From: Archilochus colubris
Taxonomy: Eukaryota; Chordata; Aves; Apodiformes; Trochilidae
NCBI GenBank assembly: GCA_023079485.1
Contig: CM041083.1
Span: forward strand, 151,112,552 to 151,176,551
Direction of reading: 5' to 3'
DNA length: 64,000 nucleotides
A model generated the notes under the pieces. It was not told the DNA's origin, made no database searches, and saw only the letters and a program-made list of their open reading frames with translations. Positions 13,806 through 25,500 of this stretch are shown here, piece by piece (within the stretch, counting starts at the first letter, position 1; the number at the start of each line of letters is the position of its first letter). Position numbers and translations under genes: made by a program.

Positions 13806-15055
13806 CAGAGAATCTCAGACATAGTAGCTGGTAGGCACCCCTGAAGGTCATTTAACCCAACCTACCACACGAAGCACAGCCAACAGAGGACTTGTCAAGC
13901 CAGACCAGGAAAACTTTTATGGATGGAGATCCAACAGCCTCTCTGGGCGACCTGCACTTAGGTCTGTGCTATCTTCCTTATAATTCTTATTTTTTTACTT
14001 GAAGCTTTCAAGCTGCACTTTGTGGCCATTGTTCTTTGTTATATCATCTGGAAGTGCCGAAAAGAATTTGGTTTGATTATGTTTGGCACTAGGTATCCTT
14101 TATGGAATTATAAGCAGCTATTACACCTCTCTTTTTCCTCCTCTTTATCAGTCGAAACAAACCAAATTCTCACTGACTCTTTTTGTATAACATACTATAA
14201 GTTTTGACCATTCCATAACATTCTACTGAAGCCTCTCCTGTTTCTACATACATCTTTTGAAGTGGGAGCCTAAAATGCTTGAAGTACTCTAGGTGTGGCC
14301 TCAGCAGCAGCAGGTAAAGAGAAATCATAATTTCTCTCCATTGGCTGTTTCTCTCCATATAGCCCAGTGAATCTGTTTGTCACAATAAGGCAAAAAGCAA
14401 GCTGTTCATATTCAGCCTGGCATGCACATTGACCCTAGGTCCTTTCAATAGGACTAGCTCTCAGGAAATTGCTTTCCAACCTGCATGTGCCTTGTCATCC
14501 CTGGATGCAGAGCTTTTGCCTTCTCCTCACTGAATTTAAAGGGGTTCCTGTTGACTCAGTCATCAAATAAATCCAAGTTTGCCCTGATAAACCTCTCAAC
14601 CAAAGTTCAGATGCATCACATCAGCAATTTCCCCTAACTTTTTGCCATGTAAGAAGTTAGTTCTTCCACTGAGGTCACAGATGATGATGCTGAACACTAT
14701 GGGAGCCAGCACTAGTCCCCTGGTGTGCTGGGTATCCTCTCTTCAGCAGCTGCCCGCTGGGCATCTAGCCAGTGATCACTGCCCTTTGATCATGACAGTC
14801 CAGGCAATTTTCTACCTGCGCAGCAGTCAGATTAGGCAGCCAGGGTGTCCTCAGATACCAAATGAGAACACTGTGGGAGACAGTGTCAAAAGCCTTACCA
14901 AAGTCAAGGTATATTACCTCCACAACACTTCTGTCATCTGCAGAGCCAGTCATTTTGCTGGAGAGGCAATCAGGTTGCTCAAGCATGATTTGCCCTTGAA
15001 TGCCTGCAGTGAACACTCGCAGTGCCTGAATGCAGCTGGCCTCACAGTCTTTTAA
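13806..15055 (-). mobile_element. Old CR1 LINE, ~1.25 kb, 3' end through RT domain
   Basis: The longest CR1 copy in the window. From the low-coordinate end it shows GAGAATCTCAGAC and GGCACCCCTGAAGGTCATTT (3' end), GGATGGAGATCCAACAGCC / CTCTCTGGGCGACC, CCTAGGTCCTTTCAATAGGA, CAGCACTAGTCCCCTGG, CTGTGGGAGACAGTGTCAAA and CAGGTTGCTCAAGCATGATT, all in CR1 order on the complement. Divergence is high, with many indels, so this is an ancient insertion. The TGCTTTGAGCAGGG-type 3' UTR class appears shared with the 30805 copy. Confidence 0.9.
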
Positions 15056-15139
15056 TTTCAACACCTGCAAACTGACAATCTCAGTCCTGCAAGGAACCCC
15101 AAACTGATGTTGAAATGACAGAGCCAGCACCTGCTGCAC
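14765..15139 (-). pseudogene. CR1 reverse-transcriptase domain relic
   Basis: A 124-codon minus-strand frame whose residues 77-89 read YLDFGKAFDTVSH, matching the RT motif A of CR1-type LINEs (YLDFSKAFDTVSH). The Asp of YLDF is one of the catalytic metal-binding residues. The FADD-type motif C is not in the frame and flanking RT blocks are out of frame or missing, so it cannot be active. Only about 14765-15055 looks CR1-derived; the N-terminal part of this frame may be unrelated. Confidence 0.88.
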
Positions 15140-17379
15140 TTCAGGACATCACAGATGCGTTTACATTTTTTCAGAGTGCTGTTTCTAGGAAAGGCAATAG
15201 ACTCTGTGAGAGCATCCTAGCAAATTAACAAACAGTAATAGAAATATTAAATTCCTAAGTATCTCCACTTCTCATTCTTTGGGGTGCCTTTTATTTCCCA
15301 AATCAAGTCTTAAGCCTAAGCCAAATTAACTTGAAACTGCTGAGTAATAAACACAGAAAGCATGTTCAGAGCAATACAGATGTTCTAAATCGTAGTTATG
15401 AGACGTCTGATTAAAAGTATTCTTTAATGCAATCTTCTGTGAATAAATGGTAACATCTATTCATGTTTACAAGGATATACAGCTATACACAAAGCATGTA
15501 CACTTTAGACAGGTTTGCTGGTCATAGAAAGGTATACTCACAGTAATTACCATTATTGTTTTTGTCAGTATGATCATCTTTACTACAATATTCCACATGC
15601 AACATTTTCAAATACCAGGTTTCATTGTTTCCATTTAACATAGCATGTTTTGAAATCTTGGCAGGGCTACCTTATAACATATGCATTTCTGTCTTTCAGA
15701 GGCAAAGACAAACAGATCACTTACTGAACAGGAAAGGTCAAAGCATAAATCAATCATTTCACTAATAAGCTATCTTCAAGCAGTGGCTGTACAAGGAATA
15801 GAAGAACATTTAGCTTGGTATTCCCTGCACAAATATTTCAAGAGAAAAGGCTCAAGATGAAATCCTGATTCTCATCAGTCCTCTGAGAACAGAGCTTCAA
15901 GATGCTGAATAGCTGATCTAAGAGCTGTAACAGGCAGGTGCTAGACACGCCAGCAAACTAATTACATGTATTGTCTGCTGTCAGTTGTAGGGATGGACAT
16001 TTAAGTGCAGCATTTGCAGACAAATTTCCTATCATCTTGTCATCTGTTGAAGACATAGAATACACTTCTTTTTCCAGTTTTCTGGTTGTTTTGGTTTTGG
16101 ATTTTTTCTTTTTCCCTTCCTAAATATTTCTGTCCATAGAACTATGTTAGGTACACCCATGCTTTTGCCTCTGGACTCACTTCTGGTATTGAGGAGATTC
16201 CATACTTAAGTTTTTCCTTTTCAATTTTTCTAACTCTAGGTACTTGTTCACCTCTTTGTCTGTTTTTTTTATACTGGTATGCTGATGTTCTGGGTATGCA
16301 GTTATTTATATCACATCAAGCAAGCAGTGACTGTAATAGTTAATTCTATCAGAAAGTAGACTTATCATTCAAACACCATGATTTAAGAACAGTACCTGTG
16401 ATATCAGAACACATTCCTGGAGGACAAATACCCTGACATAGCTGGAGAGGAGGAAGAAAAAGTAAAAGGCAGGAGCTGCCACAAGATGAATTTGCACTTT
16501 AGTAAGTGCATGTGCTTTTAAGCAATACTCTTCTCCCTCTTCTACAAGTCTGGCTCTTGGAAATCATTCACATGCCAGAAGAAAGCAGCATAAAACCTCT
16601 CTCCAACATAAAAGGCAGTGTTGTCCTGCCTTTAGGAAGACAGTCTTAAAAGGAGGAATAAATAGGTATCACTGTTGTTCACTACTGTTAGGTACAAGGA
16701 TAACATTGGGTTTCCAGTTCCATATAGAAATATGGTAAATAGAAAGTATTTGGCAACTGAAATAAAATTTCTAATAGATAAACTGTATTTGAAGTTTTTA
16801 CCTACAGAGTCTATAGTCAGCAGGTTCTGCTTAACAGCCCAGAAGTGCTGCAAAATACGCTGAATTCTAATATTAATGATTTATAGCTTGCTAGTGACAG
16901 AATGGTGCCTTGGGCAGAATTTACCAACTAAAATCAAAACCCAACCAGACCTTGTGAAACAATATATTTATTTGTTCGTTTTGGAGAAAAATTGAGGAAA
17001 GGAAGGTTGAGTAGTTATTTAATGTTTAGGAGATATACTAGGCACCTTAACACCCAGTAAGATACAGGAAACAGAGTGCTCAGCAAAGCAATGGTATTCA
17101 CAGGAACAATTTTAGTGTCAACCAACCTTAAGTATTTTTACAAACACTGAATCTAAGAAGGCCAGAAGTCTACTGTAATTTGGTAACAGATCTGAAGAAA
17201 AAGGCTTGCTCTGTTTGATAAATAATGGGGTTCAGTAATCCAGTCTAGCTGTGGGAAACTGGCATAAAGTTGCACAGTAGAAATTTGATACAAAGAGAGC
17301 ACTGTTGTTTTGAAAGATCAATGATGAGAGGTGGTTATGGCAGAATTTCAGCAGTTTAATTAGTTATGTAGTAGTATAT
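15056..17379. other. Intronic sequence without recognisable gene
   Basis: AT-rich intron. Overlapping 62-73-codon frames on both strands at 16632-16863 are mutual shadows without recognisable motifs. No transposon is seen. Confidence 0.55.
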
Positions 17380-18115
17380 CCCAAAGAGCTTGTGTCATAT
17401 GAAGAATGGGTATTCTCTTCAAATGAATCACCTATTAATCACCTGGAAGAAGGAGTAAGCAGTACATTAATTAAATTTGTAGATGATTCCAAAATGGGAG
17501 GTCCTGTAACAATTAATAAAGAAGTAAGACAAAAAGCCTATAGTGACTGAAAATAAAAATTGGCAGTCAGGAGTGATGCAGATTACATCTTGAAAATACA
17601 AGTGAATGCATTTAAGATTAATAAGATATGTAGAAATACATGGGGGAAAATGACCTGAGGGTAATATAAGTAATATGAATGTGTAACAGGGCCACAGCAG
17701 GGAAAGAAAACACAGTTTCATTTCACAAGGCAAAGGACATTGCAAACCAGAAACGCCTTCTCAGACAACATGTTGCATGAACTGAATGTTGCATATAGGT
17801 TTGGATTCTTCTACATGAAAAACTTGAACTGAAGGGTAATTTATAAAAAAAGTAACACAAAGTTGCTATCATAGAAAATTAAACTGTAATAGGGTAGATT
17901 TAGTTTAGACATTAGGAAAAAATTCTTTATTGTGAGAGTGGTGAGACATTGGCACAAGTTGCCCTGGGAAGTTGTGGATGCCCCATCTCTGGAAGTGTTC
18001 AAGGCCAGGCTGGATGGGGCTTTCGCTGGTCTAGTGGGAGGGGTTCCTGCCCGTGCAGGGGTGTTGGAACTAGATGATCTTTAAGGTCCTTTCCAATCCA
18101 AACCATTATATGATT
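17380..18115 (+). mobile_element. CR1 LINE, 3' ~735 bp, old
   Basis: The distal part is clear: GTAGATTTAGTTTAGACATT, CATTGGCACAAGTTGCCC, GTTGTGGATGCCCCATCTC, TTCAAGGCCAGGCTGGATGG, GGAACTAGATGATCTTTAAG and a CCAAACCATTATATGATTTT end. The proximal part (17380-17880) is far more decayed, but AAATTTGTAGATGATTCC AAAATGGGAGG matches the CR1 'TTTGCAGATGATAC..AAACTGGGAGG' segment. The 3' 230 bp are certain; the upstream extension is probable. Confidence 0.87.
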
Positions 18116-19008
18116 TTACAGTGCTATGAGATTAAACTTATGAGAGACAACAAAAAGAATTCTTGCTTACAGAAAATATTACATTTGTTATTTTGTCACT
18201 ACTGAGTTCTGTGACCTCAGGAAAGTCAGATGACCTTTATCTGCTTCACTTTCTTCATCGTGTTTATAGGTACATGAATATTATAAAAATATTTTCTTAG
18301 TTCACAAAATTAGAAGACTTTAATTAACCAATCTTTATTTAAATTATTAAAAATACTTAGGAGAAAATAGAAATTGTAGAATGAAAATACATCTGGCAAA
18401 AAACTATGTCAGAAATTTTCATATACAGAAGAACTGTCAAGATCTAGACAGGTTAAAGTACTTTAAAGAATGAGTTAGCATCCTTGTGGTTCAAAGGATA
18501 TGTGACTTACATTGTCATTTAACACTTACGATTTCTATCTCTTTCATTCTGGAACAACTATCTTTTGCATAGTCATTCCCCTGTGAGTGATATATGTGAA
18601 GACTTTCTGTGGGGCTGGGGGGAATTTTGTATTTGGGTAAAATATGATGATGCAGGACAATTGCAGAATCTGACTGAAAATTTTCTATTCAGTAGAGTTT
18701 CTTGAGTTTAATTTCAGAAATGTTTGAAGCAGATGCAGATTCAAAAACAAGGCTTGCCATTCAGAGAATAAATATGCGATTCATAACTGTCTTGATTTTT
18801 TTTTTTTTTTTGGTAGTGGATGGGGTAGTGGATGGTATTTTTCAGACCATTCTAATTTATCTGCTGAATTCTAACTGCAGAATCTGTGTTCAGAGTTCCT
18901 TTGTATCTTAACTAAGAAGAGATGTCAACATTAAACAGTTAACAACAGTTGACGTTAACATCAACAGTTAAAATATGATGTACAGATTGACACCAGCATC
19001 AGAAAATG

Positions 19009-19045
19009 TTCTATATATTAATTAAAAGTTCTATATATTAATTAA
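19009..19045. repeat. 20-bp tandem duplication
   Basis: TTCTATATATTAATTAA occurs at 19009-19025 and again at 19029-19045, with a 20-bp period. The two copies are identical, so the duplication is recent or a replication-slippage product. Confidence 0.9.
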
Positions 19046-19481
19046 CATGCAATATCAGAATTGTGCTCGCAGAAGAAATGTGGTCTTAAGAAGCACTATA
19101 CTCTCATTTCTAAACCATTCTCCAAATTCCTTCCCCAATGGCACTTACCCCTTTAGAAACAAAACCAGATTATTTTCTTTTCCCTAGACCTACAAACTGG
19201 TATTGTTACTGTAAAATTTTAGCTGCCCTGAATTACTCAATAATTAAGTAACACAGAGAACACAGAGAAATGAGATTTACTTAGAAGATAAATTCCCTCC
19301 AAGAATCCAAGAATGAACAGCATAGTAATGTATAGATGGTAGAGATTCAGGGACAGAAAAATTGTCATCCACCTTGACTGTTTAATGAACAAACAACACT
19401 ATCATCTCACCAGGAAATGTGGGCTGTTTCCATTGTAGAGCACAGTACATCTAGGCAAACCCTAGATCTATTTCCTGAAGA

Positions 19482-19657
19482 GACGTCAGGTCAATGCCCC
19501 AGCACTATATAAATGTGATACTCCATTAACTCTCACATGTTTTGCAAACAGAAGCTGAGAAGAAACCTTTTAGCTGTTGCAGAATTTGCTGCACTTGTTC
19601 ACAGATGGACTAATAGTGAATTTGATAGTGTGCTGTTTCTCTGGGAAGTCTAATAAA
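19482..19657 (+). promoter_or_regulatory. CRE + TATA + AATAAA arrangement (possible decayed LTR)
   Basis: GACGTCA (19482-19488, a cAMP-response-element core), TATATAAA (19506-19513) and AATAAA (19652-19657, followed by a GTCTTTT-rich segment) lie in promoter-to-polyadenylation order within 176 bp. That spacing would suit a retroviral LTR (U3-R). I see no convincing TG...CA ends, primer-binding site or flanking viral sequence. Each motif is common in AT-rich DNA, so chance is a serious alternative. Confidence 0.2.
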
Positions 19658-22600
19658 GTCTTTTCAATCGACTAAGTGGCAAGGCACTGGTGGGAGTGAG
19701 GTCTGGCCCTCTCTGAGGAGTTTGAAAACTTCATTGGTACTTTGATGTTTTTATGTCACCACTGAACATAAGCAGGCAGCCAAGGACAAGGTTATTGACT
19801 TCCTCCTCAAAATTTCCACCTCTGAATTTTGCTCTCTTGACAGCTTTTTTTTTTCTTATCTCTATAGTAATGCAAGAGCGACTACATAGCCAAGTCATTG
19901 AATTTGCAACTTGCTCTCTTACTCCTTTTCTCCTTTTTCTTTTATCTAAAGAAACCAAAGCACATTTTGCTGAATTAACAAACTAAACCAGTTTATTTGG
20001 TTTAAAGTGGGGAGATGGTATGCATGAACATCACAGTAAGGTGACTTTTGGTTAGATTAGACTTTCACATCTAAAATTCTTGAATGACATAACTATAACC
20101 AACCTGAACATGTTCATTACACTAGTGAAGGAAATTTCAAGTCAGAAAGATATCTAAGGTCTAAAGTAACAAAAGGAGACCTTAAAAAAGACAGAAGGAA
20201 ACAACCCTCACCTAGGAATATTGAGACCATGAATTCAAGTTGTATGCAAAGAAAACAACGATCATTCAAACAAGAGGGAGTTCAGGCAGTGTTTTTTTAA
20301 TCTTTGCAAGCAGAAATAATCAATTTTTTATCCTTTTTCACTGAGAAAATTTTTTTTTAATTATTTTTAATATTTTGCTTTAAAAAATTTTACTTGTTAC
20401 AAAGATGCCTTGTTTTGCCTTTATGTTTGTCCATAGTATAGCCATCAGAAAATTATCTTGCTACTGGTATGTCTAGTAATGGTACAACACCTAAAATGCA
20501 CAGCTGGTACTCATATCCTTATGTTAAAAAGAAAAAATAATAAAAAATCACTCCTTGAGGCACAAGCAAAAATATTGAGCAAGCAACAACCAAGAAATAG
20601 CATTTGGCCACAGTACTAATTTTACATGGGCACAAAGAGCACTGCACAAATTTACAAGCAGTATTATCACCTGAGTCTCAGTTTGAGACTTACCAATAGA
20701 ATGTCCAGGGACTTCTTCTTTTGCACACTTACAGTGTTGCATTGGTGATGCACAAATCATCCTTTTAAGTGGTCTCTCTGTCTGTGCTACCCCTATTCTG
20801 TTTTTTTTTTTTTATTCCAGGAGATTACATAATAAGACTCTCACATCATTACAAATTCCAATTTAAATATGGATTATAGCCTTCCTGGATATGTTTAAAG
20901 TATTAAAAATAGAGATATACAATACAGATTATCAATATGGGCATCGCTAGTCAGCATAGTAATACGTTTTCTATTTAGGCAATTTGCAAAAAGCAGCATT
21001 AGTGAAGCAAATTAAAGAGATTAAGACATTTAAAAATTTTAGTTAAACCAGGAAAACGCTATTGTTTTTATGCTGTGCAGATTGTTTCCTTTCAAGCTGT
21101 GCATCTGAAGGCCTAATTACAGATACTCGTTGCATTCTGAAGTCTCTTACGAGCTGAAGAGGAAAAACAGGTGCCAGGAGGAGGGCAGAATTTCATACTA
21201 CACAATACTCAAGAACAACAAACCATCCTGCTGGTAAGCAATCCTCAGGTAACAGCTGCCTTCTCCTGCTCATACTGTTAGATGATTTACCAGATCCTGC
21301 AACCTTTGATTAATAAATCCATTGACCACAGTGGCGATAAAGCCCTACAGGCTGCAGTGAGATAGCCCTGCCAAGGTGACCTTTCTTGGGCCACCAGGTT
21401 TTCATATTTATGCATCCGTTCATGGGACAAAGGCCACCACAAAGGCAGTCATCTCTCCTCTGTCCTTCTCTCACTTCTAATCTTCCCTTCCTCTTCCACA
21501 TCACTCTTCTTCCACATGCCTCTTCAGAAATGGGTGAACAAAATAATTTCCTCCTAGGCACATCACTACAATAGTGATAAAGTTTCAGCAAGGAGCCTAC
21601 TGATGTGTAAGTACAAAACCAGATCACACTAAAGAAACACATCTCTCAGCAATGGAAATACATCAAGCATGAGCCCAGAACTGGAGAAGGTGAGGAGTTG
21701 TGTTCCAAAGTGTTTTTTAAATATTGTGGGCACAACATAATTTTGGCTTGTTGCATGTTATTTTATGCCATAGCAGAAAATGCAATTGATCCCCATGCAA
21801 AGGTCTGTCATTAAGCCCAAAGATACTTAGGTCCAGCACAGACTTATCCTTCAGCTAGGAACTGAACAGAGATTTTTCAAGTTTTATGTACTGTCATGCA
21901 TTTCAGTACATATGAAAGAAAGGAGCTCAAAAAAACAGTACATTATAGAAGAGAATGTAAGAATTTAAGATGCCAGAAAATCCAAATAAATCCCTGTGAT
22001 TTTAGGCTTCCCTGTGAACAGTTAAGCATGATATTATTCTGGCAAGAGTAGTAGTGTCTCTCAGGGTCTGTCTGGGTTGTAAGAACTGGTCAATTATTAC
22101 TGTGAAATAACATTGAATATTTTACCTTTTCAAAAACTAGGAAAAATCACAGAAAAAAAGAATTCAAGCCCTTTCAGACTCCTCAGACAAGCAGTATCCT
22201 CCTTCCATGAGAAGCACTATTAAGGGCCATTTGAAAATGTTTTTCTGTTTCTCTTTGACTTTTCAGAGCCTCTCCTACTTTCATGATATTTGGTTTTGGC
22301 ATAAAAAGAAGTATTTATACAAGGGCATGCAGAGTTACTAAAGCAAGTTCTGATCCAATGATCACATCTACACAGAGGTTGAATGACATCGAAATTCTAA
22401 GAGTACTAAAGATATGCCCATAATTATTCAAGGACTGTGATACTGTAATTTCCAGTCTAAGAGCTGTATAAATTCTTAATTTAGATTTTTTTAATGATCA
22501 TTTGATATTTGATAACTCATTTTTATTGAACAGAGAAGTTCTCATGAAGGGATCCCTATCCTGCAAGGCATTTAATTTTATCTCTGTCTTTAACTATGTC

Positions 22601-22673
22601 ACCATATAAGCTGCCTGAGAAGCTAGTTTCTGGAAGTGGAGTGCTGAGAAAAATATAAGACAGTAACATAACT

Positions 22674-22870
22674 TCATAGAATCATAGAATCATAGAATCA
22701 TAGAATTGGCTGGGTTGGAAGGGACCTCAGAGATCATCGAGTCCAACCCTTGAACCACCGTTGCGGTTGCTGGACTATGGCATTGAGTGCCACATCCAGT
22801 TTCTTTTTAAATATCTCCAGGGATGTAGAATCCACTACTTCCCTGGGCAGCCCATTCCAATGCTTGATCA
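22674..22870 (-). mobile_element. Young CR1 LINE 3' end fragment
   Basis: Starts with four perfect copies of TCATAGAA (22674-22705), then TTGGCTGGGTTGGAAGGGAC, CATCGAGTCCAACCCTTG, TGAGTGCCACATCCAGTTTC and ACTTCCCTGGGCAGCCCATT. Similarity stops cleanly at GATCAC near 22870. It is the same subfamily as the 53056 copy, with only about a dozen differences over ~185 aligned bases by eye. Confidence 0.95.
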
Positions 22871-24579
22871 CATATTGGACACAAGCTTCCACAGAATACT
22901 AATTTATTCATTTTGGTCCACTTATTGGCATTTGGAGATATATCTATGGCCAGTGTTAAGAGTGTGACATAGACATGGACTGATTTATATTGCAATAGTA
23001 CAACTCTATACCTGGTCTAAGTCAATAGAATGACAAGAATGAAACCGGATTTTTATAATTGTTATTAATAAAATTATGCCTATATCAAAACTTTGGAAGT
23101 GTGGTTAAGGGACAATGTGTTGGAGGACTCCATTTATGAATGTTTTGAGAACAAATCGCATGAAGCATCCTAAAGACAGAGATGTGTGATTTTTGGTATA
23201 CCTCAATCACCTATTTGGAAAAATGTTACTAGCATTGCTCAGCTTTCCATTTCTTCTGACCTATTTCCAAACTGTTCTCTTGCTGCTGTGATTTTTCATA
23301 CATGGCACTCTACACAGGCACAGAAAAATGCTACATGTGGTATAGGGTGCACTACAGAGCTGGGGAGTAATTAAGATTTTTAGATTTAGCAGCATCTTGC
23401 CCCTTGACTGCAGACTCCAGGAAGGATCAGATACTAAGTTAATGTGGCAAAACTGGACCAAGAAGGATGTGGCAAGGCAATGAACCTCACTAAAAATAAA
23501 ATATTCACTGGTTGAAGTTTACAGCTAATAGAACCATACAAAAAGAATCTCTTCTCTTATTGACACACAATTAGATAAAAATGATCAAGCCTGTATACCT
23601 TTACTCAGGCTTAAAATCCAATATGTGAACAAATAAATCCTAACTTTTAGGACCTGAAGACCAACACGCTTACAATGGCCTTTTAAAACAGCAGATCATG
23701 TATGTTTTGTAATCAAAATAGGAAGCTGAATCTCACAGACTGACTATATACAGGAAAAAAGATGGCTTCTGAGCCTAACACTAAAAACCAGACTAACTTC
23801 ACAGCTGTAGCTCCTCTCCATACCAGGCCCCAGACCCTGGTTAGCTGGGTTTGGGAAAAGTCCAAAAATGATCATGAGACCTCTGAGGCTCTGGGATTCA
23901 TTCCTCATGACCTAGAAGCATCTTCAGCTCATGGCCAGTAATGAAACTTCAATAGGCACTGGGGAATATGACAGGATCCCACTGCAAGTTATTTAATGAG
24001 AGCTTAAATTAATATGTTATTTACTTGCAGGACTGCCAGGGAAGTCATGAAGATATATGCAGTAGTGGACAGTAAAAAACATTACTTCCCACAGAGTTTT
24101 TGAGATTTGCTTCTGAAGATGATCAGAAACATAAAAATTAAAAATGCAGTGCCAGTGTTTTCCACAAATTCACAGAACTTTACTGTGCTATAGAATAAAC
24201 TCTTGCAAAAAAAGTCTGTAACAATTTGTTTCCTCATTTTTAAAAGCAATGTTGGGTTTTTCAGTTGAAAATAATTTTTAACGTTCATTTGAAATTCTTC
24301 AAAATATTTGAATTCACTGAAATTACAAAAACTAAATCTGTATAGTATTTTGTTGACATGAAATACATATTTCAACATCAAATCTTTCTGCTTGCTTTTT
24401 TTGGTTTTTGAAACAAAGTCTTTTCTTTGAGCAATTGTTTCCAGCTTTTTAAAGTTAAAAAACCTCAGTCATTATTTGCTTAGTCTTAAAAGTTAGTATG
24501 TCTTAGTAAATTTCCTAGTTTGTATTCCCTCACATGCATCCATTATGCTATGAAAGCTTGATATATTTTTCTCCTCTAG

Positions 24580-24686
24580 AGATTTTTCATGCTTCAGAAA
24601 CCGGTTCACATCAAGCAGAGATCACCTCATCTTCCAGCGGTTACTTCGTAGGAACTCCAAACTTTGATTCCACTTTTCTATAACAG
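24580..24686 (+). other. Exon-like segment with good splice signals
   Basis: TTTTTCTCCTCTAG precedes 24580 and ACAG|GTATGTAT follows 24686, so a 107-bp block is framed by a strong acceptor and an acceptable donor on the plus strand, opposite to GPC6. It holds several CpG sites in a CpG-poor intron. All three frames contain a stop inside or at the end of the block, so it would be a non-coding or UTR exon (for example of an antisense lncRNA) and not an internal coding exon. I do not recognise it. Confidence 0.25.
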
Positions 24687-24782
24687 GTATGTATAAATTG
24701 ATGCCTTTCTTAAGCTTCACACCTCTATGAAAACGTGTCAGAGTGGTTCCAAAAAATGTTTATCAATATGACGATAAACACT

Positions 24783-24815
24783 TTATATGTATATAAATAT
24801 AAATATATATATAAA
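24783..24815. repeat. AT-rich microsatellite
   Basis: TATATGTATATAAATAT followed by AAATATATATATAAA. Imperfect (TA)n. Confidence 0.8.
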
Positions 24816-25479
24816 GCACAGTGAGAAGAACGAAAAAGCAGACAACAGAATCCATTTCCTCGGTGCACTTTTAGTACCTGCACAGTAAAGTTGCTCTTAT
24901 TGGAATAAGAATTAAATCACATATGTTGTACCCACTCACTGAAGTTAGTACTCAACAGCTACCTCCTATTGCATTGTGTTTGGCTATAATCGTGATGAGA
25001 TTTCATTGACTTAAAATGTCCCATATTACTGCAATGAGCTGTTGTCACCCCCTTCCTGCTTCACATATGTCTGTTTTCACTACGAGTGTAGCTCTCTTAG
25101 AGCAAGGATAGCCTTTTAGCTGTGAGCTGATGAATTTCCTAATTCAGAAATAGCGAATGGCTTCAAGATGCTCCTGTGCTACCACACAAAAGTATCAACT
25201 CACAGAAAATATTTCCTCCTAAGAGTGTTAAATTAATAACCCGCCATATATTAAAGAAGCTATATTTCAGGCCTTAAAGTTAGCTGTTCATTTCAGTAAA
25301 ATTCTTGGTGTAGCTTCAAAGCATACTTCAAGTAGCAGTGGTGGCTACCATCTGTCTCTCCACTAAGTTGAAGGCTATCTTCCAGAAAAGCTGCACCAAA
25401 TTATCCATCTAAGATTTTTCAGTGAGCTACATACTGCCCTTTACATAGATGTAATCATTAGAGATAGCTCATGGCACCG

Positions 25480-25500
25480 TTTTTTTTTTTTTTTTTTTTT
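25480..25500. repeat. Poly(T) tract, 21 bp
   Basis: Uninterrupted run of T between CACCG and GGTCTT. It is followed about 15 bp later by a CT-rich stretch (CCTTTCCTTCTCTCCCTCTC). Confidence 0.9.

Larger units (their letters stand above)
18116..22673. other. Intronic sequence without recognisable gene
   Basis: Very AT-rich. It holds T runs (18796-18811 and 20801-20813), a 20-bp tandem duplication (19009-19045) and the CRE/TATA/AATAAA arrangement listed separately at 19482-19657. Opposed frames at 19731-19986 and 21310-21642 shadow each other without recognisable motifs. Confidence 0.55.
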
